Source of the DNA: Grammothele lineata
Taxonomy: Eukaryota > Basidiomycota > Agaricomycetes > Polyporales > Polyporaceae
DNA length: 64,000 nt
Reading direction: 5' to 3'
Assembly: GCA_002150815.3 (NCBI GenBank)
Contig: NDFF03000028.1
Location: 186,001 to 250,000 of the forward strand
Shown: in pieces, positions 22,377-32,140 of the stretch
Position numbering within the stretch: position 1 is the first letter of the stretch
How the letters are laid out: each line of letters opens with the position of its first letter
Notes under the pieces: generated by a model
What the model was told of the DNA's origin: nothing
Databases searched by the model: none
The model's input: only the letters and a program-made list of their open reading frames with translations
Program-made: the position numbers and the translations under genes

Positions 22377-24125
22377 ATGATGAGGGGCGCGCGTCGGGCT
22401 GTCCATCTTCCACTCCTGTCCCCGACGACCAGCACGACCAAGGCAGGCTCTACAGCCTACATGCACCCTCTGGAACGAATCCCCTATGACATCTGGTGTA
22501 TCATCCTTGAGCTCGTCTGCGCAGATGGCGGCGCGGCAGGCTGCTCCCTCGCGGGCACCTCCCGAACCTTCCGAGCCCTCTCTGCTCCCACGCGCTTCCA
22601 CTCTCTCGCGCTCACGAGCGTCACGCAAGTGAAAGGCTTCCTCATCTGCCTCGAACGCATTCGCCGCTTCGACGGTGAACATCCCCCACCCCAGAGCAGT
22701 TGTCGTCTCGCACCTGCAGCGACAGCAGTGGGCGACTGCCGGTCTCAGGAAACAGGCACGCACAGCGCACCCCCCATCCATCACATTTTCCTATCCTTCA
22801 TCCCACCCACGTGCGATGCGCCGCAACGCGCCTTCCGGAAATGGACAGACTACGCGCGCGGCGAGCGCGCCCTCGTCTTCCAGCTCGCGAACGACCACCA
22901 CGCTTGGGCGGACGCGAAGGCGGCCTGGAACCGCGAGTGCGTCCTGCACGTATCGCGCCTTCTCCAGGTCGCGGCGCCTACGCTTCGCTCGCTCGTGCTC
23001 CTCCAGTGCCCTGAAATCCGTCTACCTCTTCTCGCGCTGCCTCCAAACGGCATGCCCGCACTTCGCGAGCTCACTCTGCTCGCGGACGACCGCTCCTTCG
23101 TACGCGCGCCTGGTCCTGGTGCTCTTGTCTCAGGCCAGAATGACCCTTCCGACTTCGAGTTCTATGGCGTACCCCTCGACCCCCGCGTACACGGCGCGGC
23201 GAGCCCCAAACCCTCCTCTTCGACGGCTACCCTCAACACGCATACGAACAGCGCAGACGCGAGTACTACTACCCCAGAGCGATCTCCACCCTTCCCAGCA
23301 CTAAGCCACCTACACCTCGTCGTCGCGGGGCCGAAGCTGCACGGATGGGAGCGCACCCTTCCCCACTGGGCCACCGCGGCGCCCGCGCTCACACATCTGC
23401 GCATCTCCCAGGCGAACCCGCGCCTCCCGCCCGCGCTCGCGGAGCTGCTGGGGGTTCCTCCGACGCCGCCGGAGGAGCCGCCCGAAGCAGCACTCTCTAT
23501 TTCCGGACTCGACACCGTCCCGCTACGCCAACGCAGTGGATTGAAGGGCGAGGGCGTCGAGGACGTCTCATCGGCGATCGCGACTCTTTCTGCCGCCTCC
23601 GCATCGGACCTCGTCGCGCCTTCGCTAATCATACTCACTCCGCCCTCCCTCGCTGCGCTCCGGACGGTCATCGTGCAAATGTGCGGCGTACGCAAGTCGT
23701 CGGTGGAAGGCAGCGACCCGAGCGCGCAGGAATTGCAGCGCATCGAGAACGCGCTGGCGGGGGAACCCCTTGGGGATGTGGAAGGACCACCGCCACGCCT
23801 CGTTGTGCTCAAAAGCCGGGCGTACATGCCAGAGTACTGGGAGACGCGGCTCGCGTGGGATTGGCGAGAGCGGATGCTCGGCGGCGGGGGCTGTTGGACA
23901 GAGGACGAAGTGGACGAGCACGCATGGAAGGTCTTCCCCGCCGCGGAGCACGGCAAGGCTGGGAAGAAAGGGTTTGTCGCGGTGAACGTAGCTGAGGCCC
24001 GTATAGGGCAACGGCCTACGCATGGACGAGGTCCATCCGAAGAGTCAGGCCGGCCGGGGAGGAAATGGTGGAACGTGCTGGCGAATGGAGTGACGCGCGC
24101 GAGGAAGAGGGGCAATGCGACGTAG
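22377..24125 (+). CDS. F-box-like family protein, paralogue A
   Basis: Single exon of 582 codons, or 554 if translation starts at the internal ATG 22461 just before the conserved start. Block 1 (residues about 32-95) reads RIPYDIWCIILELVCADGG and FHSLALTSVTQVKGFL, an F-box-like helical motif. Block 2 is HAWADAKAAWNRE with PTLRSLVLLQCPEIRLPLL and ELTLLADDRSFVR. Block 3, near the C-terminus, is YWETRLAWDWRERMLGGGGCW. The same three blocks in the same order occur in the genes at 24739 and 38516, so this is a local paralogous family. A long Pro/Ser/Ala-rich insert separates blocks 2 and 3. A role in substrate choice for a Skp1-cullin complex is inferred from the F-box-like start only. Confidence 0.75.
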   Translation: MMRGARRAVHLPLLSPTTSTTKAGSTAYMHPLERIPYDIWCIILELVCADGGAAGCSLAGTSRTFRALSAPTRFHSLALTSVTQVKGFLICLERIRRFDGEHPPPQSSCRLAPAATAVGDCRSQETGTHSAPPIHHIFLSFIPPTCDAPQRAFRKWTDYARGERALVFQLANDHHAWADAKAAWNRECVLHVSRLLQVAAPTLRSLVLLQCPEIRLPLLALPPNGMPALRELTLLADDRSFVRAPGPGALVSGQNDPSDFEFYGVPLDPRVHGAASPKPSSSTATLNTHTNSADASTTTPERSPPFPALSHLHLVVAGPKLHGWERTLPHWATAAPALTHLRISQANPRLPPALAELLGVPPTPPEEPPEAALSISGLDTVPLRQRSGLKGEGVEDVSSAIATLSAASASDLVAPSLIILTPPSLAALRTVIVQMCGVRKSSVEGSDPSAQELQRIENALAGEPLGDVEGPPPRLVVLKSRAYMPEYWETRLAWDWRERMLGGGGCWTEDEVDEHAWKVFPAAEHGKAGKKGFVAVNVAEARIGQRPTHGRGPSEESGRPGRKWWNVLANGVTRARKRGNAT

Positions 24126-24738
24126 CAGCCTCAGGTTTAAGTTTACGGCTCTCATCATTCATCACAATCTGTTGGACACTTTCTTGCTGTATCGTTAGCG
24201 TAGTATATATGTGACATGTTAGAGTTTTCAGGAGATTGGTAAACATGCGGTCCATCGATCTACACAGGCACGCACTGCCAGAAGGACGCGTTAGCCCTGT
24301 GCGGGGCATCGCGGGCCGGCGGCGATCACTAGCAGGCCCGCCGTCCTCGTAATTCAAGAATGAATGCATGCCGCCGCAGCTCCTTCTACCTGGCCATGCG
24401 GCCCGACATGCTATGCTTCACAAGGTTTTTCTGGCATACATGGCTATCCAGGACCGTTCATTCGCGATAGGGGCGCCACAGCCGTCAGGACAGCGATTCC
24501 CGCACTCGCCGCGCAGAGCAGCGGCTCCGCGAAACGAGCTCTAGTACGGACGCAGTCGTGTGGGCAATACTAGTCCGCCGACCAATTACCGATCTTCGAC
24601 GGAAGCGGATAGCATTTTTGTAGTCGCCTGCATTGACTGAGTTTTGATGACACGGGCGGCGCTGCCCATGCAACCGCCAGAGGTCCGGCATATAATCCCC
24701 TCCTGAGCCTTTCTCGTCTCCCCTTCGACCAAGCAGCT
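24126..24738. promoter_or_regulatory. Intergenic spacer with TATA-like site for paralogue B
   Basis: The 613-bp gap between two tandem paralogues. TATAATCC at 24691 lies 48 nt before the ATG at 24739. No other gene is supported. Confidence 0.35.
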
Positions 24739-26178
24739 ATGCCCTCACGTTCTCTCACGCCTCCGCCGTCCATTATGGACCGCATTCCCTACGACGTTCG
24801 CTTCCTCATCTTCAGGCTCGCATGCACCGACGGCGGGCGGACTGGCGCCGCCCTCGCCCTCACATCGCGCGCCGTCAGCGCGGACGCCGCATCGTTCCGC
24901 TTCCACTCGCTCCGCCTTACCAGTCTCCGGCAGATTGGCCAGCTGCTGCTCTGTCATGAGCGCATCCAGCGCGCGGCGCGCCCCGGGGCGCCTCCTGCAG
25001 GGCTCGTCACTGCGCACCACCTCCTCCTCAGCTTCCTGCCCAGCGAAGGCTGTGACGCCCCCCTCCAGCGGTGGCGCGCCTGGGACGAGTACTCGACCCG
25101 GAGCCCCAAGCAACGCCTCCAAGTGAGCGCAGATGCAAGCGCCTGGTCGGAGGCCAAGGCTGCATGGGATCGCCAGTTCGCGTTCCTCGTCCCGCGACTC
25201 TTTTCGCTCGTCGCACCGACACTGGAGTCCCTCGTCGTCCTCCAGCATACCGACATTCCGTTGCCATATATCGGCGCTGGCCTCCGCTTCCCAAAGCTCC
25301 GCGAGCTTGCGCTCCTTGCGGACGACCGAATGTTCGTGCGCGCGGATGCGCAGTGGTCGACCCCGACACCGCGCAGCTCGTTTGATCGCACCCCGCGTGG
25401 CTCGTTTGACCGCACACACTCCCCTCATCGTTCCCTTGACCGAACGCACTCTCCGTGTGGCTCCATCGACCGAAGTTCAACGACCGATGACGTCACCAAC
25501 CCGCCCTTCCCCTCCCTCACCCACCTGCACGTCGTGTACGAAGGCTCGAAGACAACTCCCTGGGAAAAGACGCTTCAAGCCTGGAGCACGCTCGCGCCCT
25601 TCGTCACGCACCTCCGCGTCTCGCAGGCGAGCAAACTCATCCCCGAGATGCTCGACGCGCCAACGACGGCGTTTCCGCGCGCACAGAGTCCCGCCGCAGG
25701 GCGCGCGACAAGCCGCACGCGGAGTCCTTCCCCGCATACTCGGTGCCCCACGCTGCACTTTCCCCACCTTCGGCGCGCGATCGTACAACCGTTCATGCTG
25801 GAACCAGTGCGTGGGCACGAGCACCAGAACGATCTTGACGTCCTCCATCGCACGCGACGAGGGCGTGGTGGTGCGACAGTTGTGCTCATGCGTGGGCGGT
25901 GGTACCGCGATGGATATTGGAAAGATCGTCTGCGGTGGGCCTGGGAGGGGCGAATGTTGGGCGAGCTGGGATGCTGGGCCGAGCGAGAGGAAGACGAAGG
26001 GGAGTGGGCGTACGAGCGCAGGAAAAAAGCCGAATTGGCCGCGGCGAAGGCGCAGCGCCTGGCGGCTGGCCGGGCGATGGCAGAGCGTGTTGTGTCGATG
26101 ATTCGGTTGGATCATAGTGATGGGCCCGCGCTCAGGCCGTGGGCAGGTCTGAAACGGGCTTTCGCAGCAATTGCTTGA
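24739..26178 (+). CDS. F-box-like family protein, paralogue B
   Basis: Single exon of 479 codons. The ATG at 24739 precedes MDRIPYDVRFLIFRLAC by 13 residues. It carries all three family blocks: TDGGRTGAALALTSRAV with FHSLRLTSLRQIGQLLL, then SAWSEAKAAWDRQ with PTLESLVVLQHTDIPLPYI and ELALLADDRMFVR, and finally YWKDRLRWAWEGRMLGELGCW. Between blocks 2 and 3 there is a short in-frame repeat based on S-F/L/I-D-R-T (25372-25475) that the paralogues lack. The C-terminus is charged and helical (ERRKKAELAAAKAQRLAAGR). It is a tandem neighbour of paralogue A in the same orientation, so it most likely arose by unequal duplication followed by strong divergence. The function is not known beyond the F-box-like region. 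Confidence 0.75.
   Translation: MPSRSLTPPPSIMDRIPYDVRFLIFRLACTDGGRTGAALALTSRAVSADAASFRFHSLRLTSLRQIGQLLLCHERIQRAARPGAPPAGLVTAHHLLLSFLPSEGCDAPLQRWRAWDEYSTRSPKQRLQVSADASAWSEAKAAWDRQFAFLVPRLFSLVAPTLESLVVLQHTDIPLPYIGAGLRFPKLRELALLADDRMFVRADAQWSTPTPRSSFDRTPRGSFDRTHSPHRSLDRTHSPCGSIDRSSTTDDVTNPPFPSLTHLHVVYEGSKTTPWEKTLQAWSTLAPFVTHLRVSQASKLIPEMLDAPTTAFPRAQSPAAGRATSRTRSPSPHTRCPTLHFPHLRRAIVQPFMLEPVRGHEHQNDLDVLHRTRRGRGGATVVLMRGRWYRDGYWKDRLRWAWEGRMLGELGCWAEREEDEGEWAYERRKKAELAAAKAQRLAAGRAMAERVVSMIRLDHSDGPALRPWAGLKRAFAAIA
25372..25475 (+). repeat. In-frame degenerate tandem repeat (S-x-D-R-T units)
   Basis: Four imperfect units of 8-10 codons encode SSFDRTPRG, SFDRTHSPHR, SLDRTHSPCG and SIDRSS. The units differ mostly by silent or conservative changes, so the repeat is old enough to have drifted but still keeps frame. 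Confidence 0.75.
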
Positions 26179-27486
26179 AGCTACTTAAAGTATCTTCGCC
26201 ACAAGGACGTTGTTATATATATAGTCTGCTAGCCAGTATCATATTAGTCGATGAGAGTAATGTTTCCGGAACTTGAAGAGGACTGTTAAATGTAATAGTA
26301 GTGCCGTACTTACTATTTCAGTGCGGACCACCTTTGTGTCTTGACATGGTATACCAGTGCAAGTCTTCGGAATAGACCCCATAAGTACTATGCATCGCAG
26401 CGTCGGGCGCAAGTCGGGCGGGAGCCAGTATGCGGTCAGGCTGGCACGTGGGTGACGGAGGTGCCACCAAAAGGGACGCGTCGCGTTTGTTTGGCCTTGT
26501 TAGAATCTAAGGCCGTCGCCTTCCTTTCCCAGCCACTCATTCTATTCTGGGAAACGCCGCGCCTAGGAAACCGGCGAAGTGGCGGGAGTGGCACGTATAG
26601 AATTGAGGGTTGGCGCTGGTTCTGCTGGGAAGCTATTCTAGATAACTGGCTTGTGGATACTCTCAGCTGGTATGCTATCTTACAATACGCACCCTGGAAG
26701 CGGCGTTCTCACTGTGGTTGCAGTCTAGTACATCACTCAGGCTGCACACTTTCAAGACGTACTAGTGTCATCAGCGGCCGAGTAGCAGTAAGCTTAATGG
26801 GCGAGTCGAGTGATTTACAAGTACTGGCAGCGAGAACGCAGTCTGGAACTCGGGCTGCCGTCAATATGGCCCGAAGAATGATGCCGCACCACAGGTGCAC
26901 ACACCTCTGCTGGACTTCGGACCTGCCGCGGAGCATAACTACATGCTGTGTCGGGAACACTACGAAAGTTGGCTAAATTGGCGCTAAGAGTACAAATAGA
27001 ATTTGCATGTAATAAATACTGTAAATACGGCTAAGGTTGGGTGTCGGTGTGGACAGGGATGTGATTCGCACGGGGGACCATAATCGCCATGCGGAACAAC
27101 GGCAGCGGCGAGGCGCCAGAGAATAACTGTAGAGAGAAGATGAGTGGTACAATTGAAAAATAAGCGAAAGGCGGAGGAAGGATCACGGTTGCACAGCGAT
27201 AGGACGTGGGCGCGGGCGGGGCTGATAGAAGTGCTGTGGGGCGCGGGGGGATGTCGTAGAAAGGTATGAGGTCCGATGGGGGACGGCACAGGTGCACGGT
27301 AAAGCAAGGGCGCTACGGTGGCCAGCTTGTGTCAAAGGGCATCCGGATAATCAGCTAGTACAACAGCAGTGCGAAGGATTGGATAGGTAAAGCGAGATGC
27401 CGTCGCACAAGTGACGGGGATCTTCGTAGGGTACCGAGTAGATCGAGAACCACTGCGGTCATCGCGGATGGCAATGCCTGGGAGTA
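26179..27486. other. Intergenic, no gene supported
   Basis: A 1.3-kb convergent gap between paralogue B (+) and the G-alpha gene (-). The longest open frame (26341-26976, plus) has no conserved motif, and its composition (many Trp, Arg and Cys) is unlike its neighbours. I read the gap as 3' UTRs and spacer. Confidence 0.4.
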
Positions 27487-29696
27487 TCAGAGGATATCGG
27501 CATCCTTAAGGTGGTTGCGCTGGATCCCTTCGCGCACTGCGGGAAGATATCGGTTAGCGTCTGGGTATTCATATGGGAGCAACGTCATCCTTACCTGCCG
27601 CGACCTGGATCGCAGTGGCATTCGTGTCCTGTGTAAAAACGGCCACCCAGTTAGCTAATGTCCATTCGAAACGATGTATCGATGGTGCGAGGGCCGACCA
27701 GATTGACCAAGCGGGAGGACGGCATGCCGAGGCGATGCGGGAGACATCCGATTGATGCGCACGAAAAGCCACCGCAAGAAGCTGGGTCCGCACCATGCCC
27801 CACCGAAACACGACGAACACGGCAACTCACCACGACGGACGTGAGATAGGAGTAGAAGTTCCGCGACAGGGGCGAGTGCTTCGCGAGCGTATCTCTGAAT
27901 TGCTGCCGGAAGTCTGTTCAGGTTGCAGGTATGTCTCGTCAGTCATGGTAACCGACTGTTCAAAAGAGGGCAAGTACGTACACTTGGCCGCCGAAGGCGC
28001 GTCGTTAGGTCTACTCCCGAATGTGGGCACCCAGTCTACGACGCGTACGCCGCGCATGAGCTTTTTCTGGAGGAGGTCGCACTTGTTCAGGAACTGCAGC
28101 CGAGGGAGACGCGGAACCATGGAGGTGATGAACAAAAATGCGGCAGAAGGGATCACTGGGTGTCTTACAAGGATGAGCTGCACTTTTGCAAGAATCTTGG
28201 TTGAGCAAACCGCCTTCCACAGCAACATGCTATCCTGAAGCCGATTAATCCGGCGGTCCTCTTGCAGTTGTTCGTCAAAGCAGCTGATGGGTGCAAGAAA
28301 GATGATTGCATTGATGTCGTCAAAGTAAGGATACCAGGCGTGTCGCTGGGAGCAGTATTAGGGCACTACCGGCCGCTGAATGTGTGGTGGAACTTACTAG
28401 AGATCTAGCCCCGCCGACATCGTAAATGTGCCATTCGCGACCGGTCTCGGAGCCTACGATTTGTCAGCGAAAGCATCGCTAGTCTATGTAGAATATGTGC
28501 TACCTTTCTCGAAGGTGAAGCGATGTTCCTGCACGCCCATTGTACGCAAACGCGCGCGTACCACATCCTCCTCGGACGGAACGTAGCCTCGTGCGGCGAT
28601 CCGCTTAACGTCGTTCAAGAAGCTGCAGGAGGATCGGCAGTGAGCACGTAGAGTAGCGATGGTATGGGACAGGAGTGACATACAAGCCTGGGCCCTCTTC
28701 TGGTCTCATTCCCCTACGGTCCAGGATGGCTCGGACGACGGGATCCGTCCAGAGCGTATCCATATCGTTCGCGCACGAAGCGATAACCTCCAACGCCTCT
28801 TCCGCGGTAAGCTCACCATCCTCGGTACGCCCAACCTCACTGGTGGAGGCTCGGGGCTGTGCACGTGCCATATATCAGCGCGCCGCCAACTTACACCAAC
28901 AGACAGACAGTGGCTGAACGAACCTGTGTCCTGGACTTCTCACCGCCTCCGTCTATGCTGCTCCTCCCGCCGCGCACCCGACTGAGGGCCGCCTTCCACC
29001 CGCTCCGACTGGTCACGGCGAACTCCTTCGGGCGGGCCTTGCTACTGATTGCCCACGGTGCTGCGCCAGACGAGTTGTTGTTGACATCTTCGCTTGAGGC
29101 TGCTCCAAGGGTCTTCTCCAGAGCGCGCTGGACGCGTCGCAGCGGAGCAAGCCGCTGAAGGTGCGCGCGCCGAGACTCGTCAAGAGACGTGGACGAAGGA
29201 ACTGTAAGAACAGATTCCTTGTCCAAGTCATCGTCGTCCACTTCATCAATAGGGTCCGTTGGTGCTGGCGCAAGCTCGGGGAACTCCTTCGCGAGCACGT
29301 CCATGATGGACGTTACGGAGCGGATGAGGTTGAGGTGTACCACGGCGCGCCATGCGGCCTGCTCTGCCTGGAACGAGGATTTGGCGTACGCGAGCTGGAA
29401 GTCTTGCGCCGGAACGTCCGTGAGACGGAGAGCGCACGACACTTGTAACACGAACACTCACTCTTCACCGTCGTCGACTTTCCGCTCTCGCTCTGTCCCA
29501 GTAGGAGCACCTTGATCGGCGCTTTCCGCTTCTTCATGGCCAGCTTCTCCGCCTTGATCTCCAGGTCTATCTGGTCACTAATCCTGCGTGCCTGCGCCTC
29601 GGCCTGCTCCCTGGCCCAGCGCTCCGACGGCGTTTCATTGGGCGGAGGCTCGAGCGCGACGGCGAGGGGGTCAGGGGTCTCCAGAGCGCGGGTCAT
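27487..29696 (-). CDS. Divergent G-protein alpha subunit
   Basis: Heterotrimeric G-alpha of about 560 residues in eight or more exons, ATG at 29696 (MTRALETPDP). The P-loop is LLLGQSESGKSTTVK, spliced to NFQLAYAKSSFQAEQ. The helical domain carries a long insert with an acidic run (DEVDDDDLDKE). Switch I reads RARLRTMGVQEHRF and keeps the Arg and Thr used for catalysis and Mg2+ binding. Switch II reads IYDVGGARSL, where the standard sequence is DVGGQRSE, so the catalytic Gln is Ala. The base-specificity motif is LFLNKCDLL. The TCAT-type loop is replaced by YLTSVVDTNAT, and the tail is NHLKDADIL (stop 27487). It probably acts at the plasma membrane downstream of GPCRs, but with altered GTP hydrolysis. 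No N-terminal myristoylation Gly is visible. Confidence 0.92.
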
Positions 29697-32140
29697 GACG
29701 CAGATGCCGGGGGCGGGTGGCTAGTGCGAGGACCAGCAGGGAATGGGGAGCAGGACCGGACGGGCGGTGGAATCAAGCAGCGCGGGCCCATTTCAGGGAG
29801 ACTGTGCAGGCAGGACAGGGCCGGGTGATGGGAACAGCTTGGGAACAGCAGAAGCTGATGAGGACAGCGAATCGTGGCCGCTCTTGCGTTAGTGTTTCGT
29901 CGCCTCAGAGTCGCCCCGCGCCCGGGGCCGGCGGAGTGTACATGCCATATCCAGGGGCCGTCCTAGGCCGTCCTCGGCGCGCCGGGTGGCCCTTGGACAC
30001 CGTATCCAAACACTCTCCTGCCACACGCCACTGGAGATCAGCTTCTTGCAGCATCACGACATATGTCTGCTTTGTGACCGGACTTACGTCTCTAGTAAGA
30101 TTGGCCCAGCGCACTTCTGACCACTATAGTCACAGCGTGACGATCACGTGAATTGAGCGTTTACGACGCATCCGAGTAGCTTACAGGATGATAACTGTCG
30201 TGATAAGTCCTCTCACACCGCGAAGATACGAGTCCGGAGCCATTGCAGCCCGTGGATGCCAGGAGCCTGCATCGTCGTGTATGCGCGTCTTCGAAGCGTG
30301 TACAAGGCGACCTGCACGATGTGCCCGGAGCAGCGCGCCCGCAATGGAGGTCGGCCATGAGGGATTCTACCGACGCGCTCGCGGGTAGCCTTTGGTAGAT
30401 CCCTGGAAGGCGAACCTGTTGTTAGCATACATCCGGGTGGGGGAGATTGGAGCATAGCCAGGTAAATTCTACATCAATATCAGTGACATTGAGTTCAGCG
30501 GTATTGAAAATCTTCTTCCAGTCTCGTATAAGATGGCTACATAGGGGGCGCGCCACTCGACTGGCGATACGGAATGCTGGGTCAGGCGAGAACGTCTCGA
30601 GCGTAAAGGACAGTAACGCTTCCTTGCACGAGTGTCGCGATGTAGCCGCGGTGTCATCTTTAAGAACAACCAACGTGGTCCCCCATGTATCAAAAGACGA
30701 GCGTACCAGGATCGTTACTTGAATGGTCGCGCGCGCCGCGCGCGCTCTTGCAGGCGTCCGCTGCGACCCCGTCGCAGGCTCTCAGACGATGTACACGTCA
30801 CTCCCTTCTGTACGCTATCATCGGCCATGGTGTGAAGATCATGTGCAATCAACAAAACCCTGCATTGCGTGGCTGGCCTGCGCTCGGCGCCGTGGCGGCG
30901 AACGTACCGGCCTGCGCCTCAAATGTAAGTCACCAATTTCGACACTTATCTGGTTTTGCGGTACATAGCCGCCCGACGACCTCCAGTACTGCAGCTGTAA
31001 CTAGTCCTCCACATTCCACTCTTTCGCTTATCGGCCTGGTCAACCTATAGCGAGCAGTATTTCCTATGATTTGATGAGACCCGTTCTTTGAGAAAGGGGC
31101 TCTGAATTTTCGCAACATATTTTAATAGTCTCTCCCCTGCCAAAAGGACGCTAGCGTGACACTTTCTGGTCATGTGATGTGAACGGATGTGCTCTGGGCC
31201 AATCTTAAGTTCGCTCACTGACCGCTGTCGCAGTGGCAGCCCACGGTGAACACTTGAGTGGCATTGGCAGGTCTGCTATGGCCTGTCTCCGAGTTAACGT
31301 CTCTTCCCTGGTCTGTGGGATTGCGAGCGCAGATAGGATAAGCAGCTGAGGAGCAGAAGCGAAGGCGATAGGCTAGGGATAGCTCGGTCCGGAGGTGATC
31401 GTCGTCAGAGGACACGCTCGTGTGGCCACCTCGTGCCGTCGGGTTGCCAGCGCTCGAACCGGCCGACGCCCGCCTTCTCCTTTTCTGGACATACCCCGAC
31501 ACGAGGAGCGCTTTGACTCGACCTGACGTATCGTTCGACAAATGACTGTTCGACAGAGCCAAGGGCCATCACACGTCTCTTGTGGCGCCGCGGCGACAGC
31601 AAGACGTCCGAAGACGCGTTCCCCACAGGCGTGACCATGCGCGTTCGCGATGAAATGTGAACTGTCTGCATACTTGTGCAGGCACACCGCGACTATGCCT
31701 CCTCGAGAATGATGCATGATGCTTCAATCTTTGCGTCTCATGCACGTGACGTCATGCCATCCGCGCTCGGCCCCTCGCAGATTAAGAGAGATGTCTATTG
31801 AGGTGCCCAGAAGGGAGGGGGAGAGGTTAGGATTACGCGCGCAAACCAAGAGACCAGACACGATCCAGAATGCGGGGAGTTCGGTTAACCAAAACGTGCG
31901 GGAAATGCTACAACAACGGAGTGAGCGTGAGAGATATGAGGGCAGGGCGTGCGAGAAAACAGGGAGGGTATGGCATTGTGTCAAGATAATGTGTATGAGT
32001 GCATGTGATGCGTGAGTGCCGGGAGGATATAACAAGAGATGAGATGTCAGTAAATGAATGGAAAGGAGATATTAGTGGTATCCTTGACTATGCGAGCATG
32101 TAACTAGGAAGATCGAGCAAGATGAATGATACAAGTACTA
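29697..32140. other. Long intergenic region with one weak coding candidate
   Basis: About 2.4 kb between the G-alpha start and the RhoGAP stop. On the minus strand, 30422-30740 is open and protein-like (VTILVRSSFDTWGTTLVVLK, FSPDPAFRIASRVARPLC, FNTAELNVTDIDVEFTWLC; stop at 30422). It has no ATG in frame. A separate ATG in good context (CACCATGG at about 30829) opens another frame of 37 codons. I could not join the two with a sensible intron. No family is recognised. The rest, including 31200-32100, shows nothing beyond chance frames. Confidence 0.35.

Noticed and set aside
23162..24115. 317-codon minus-strand frame
   Set aside because: It lies wholly antisense to F-box-like paralogue A, with biased Ser/Arg/Pro composition and no motif.
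26341..26976. 211-codon plus-strand frame
   Set aside because: It has no recognisable domain and an odd residue mix, and lies in a convergent 3' gap. Kept only as a note in the intergenic entry.
31724..32035. Minus-strand frame next to the RhoGAP stop
   Set aside because: No start codon context or motif; it sits in the expected 3' UTR of the RhoGAP gene.
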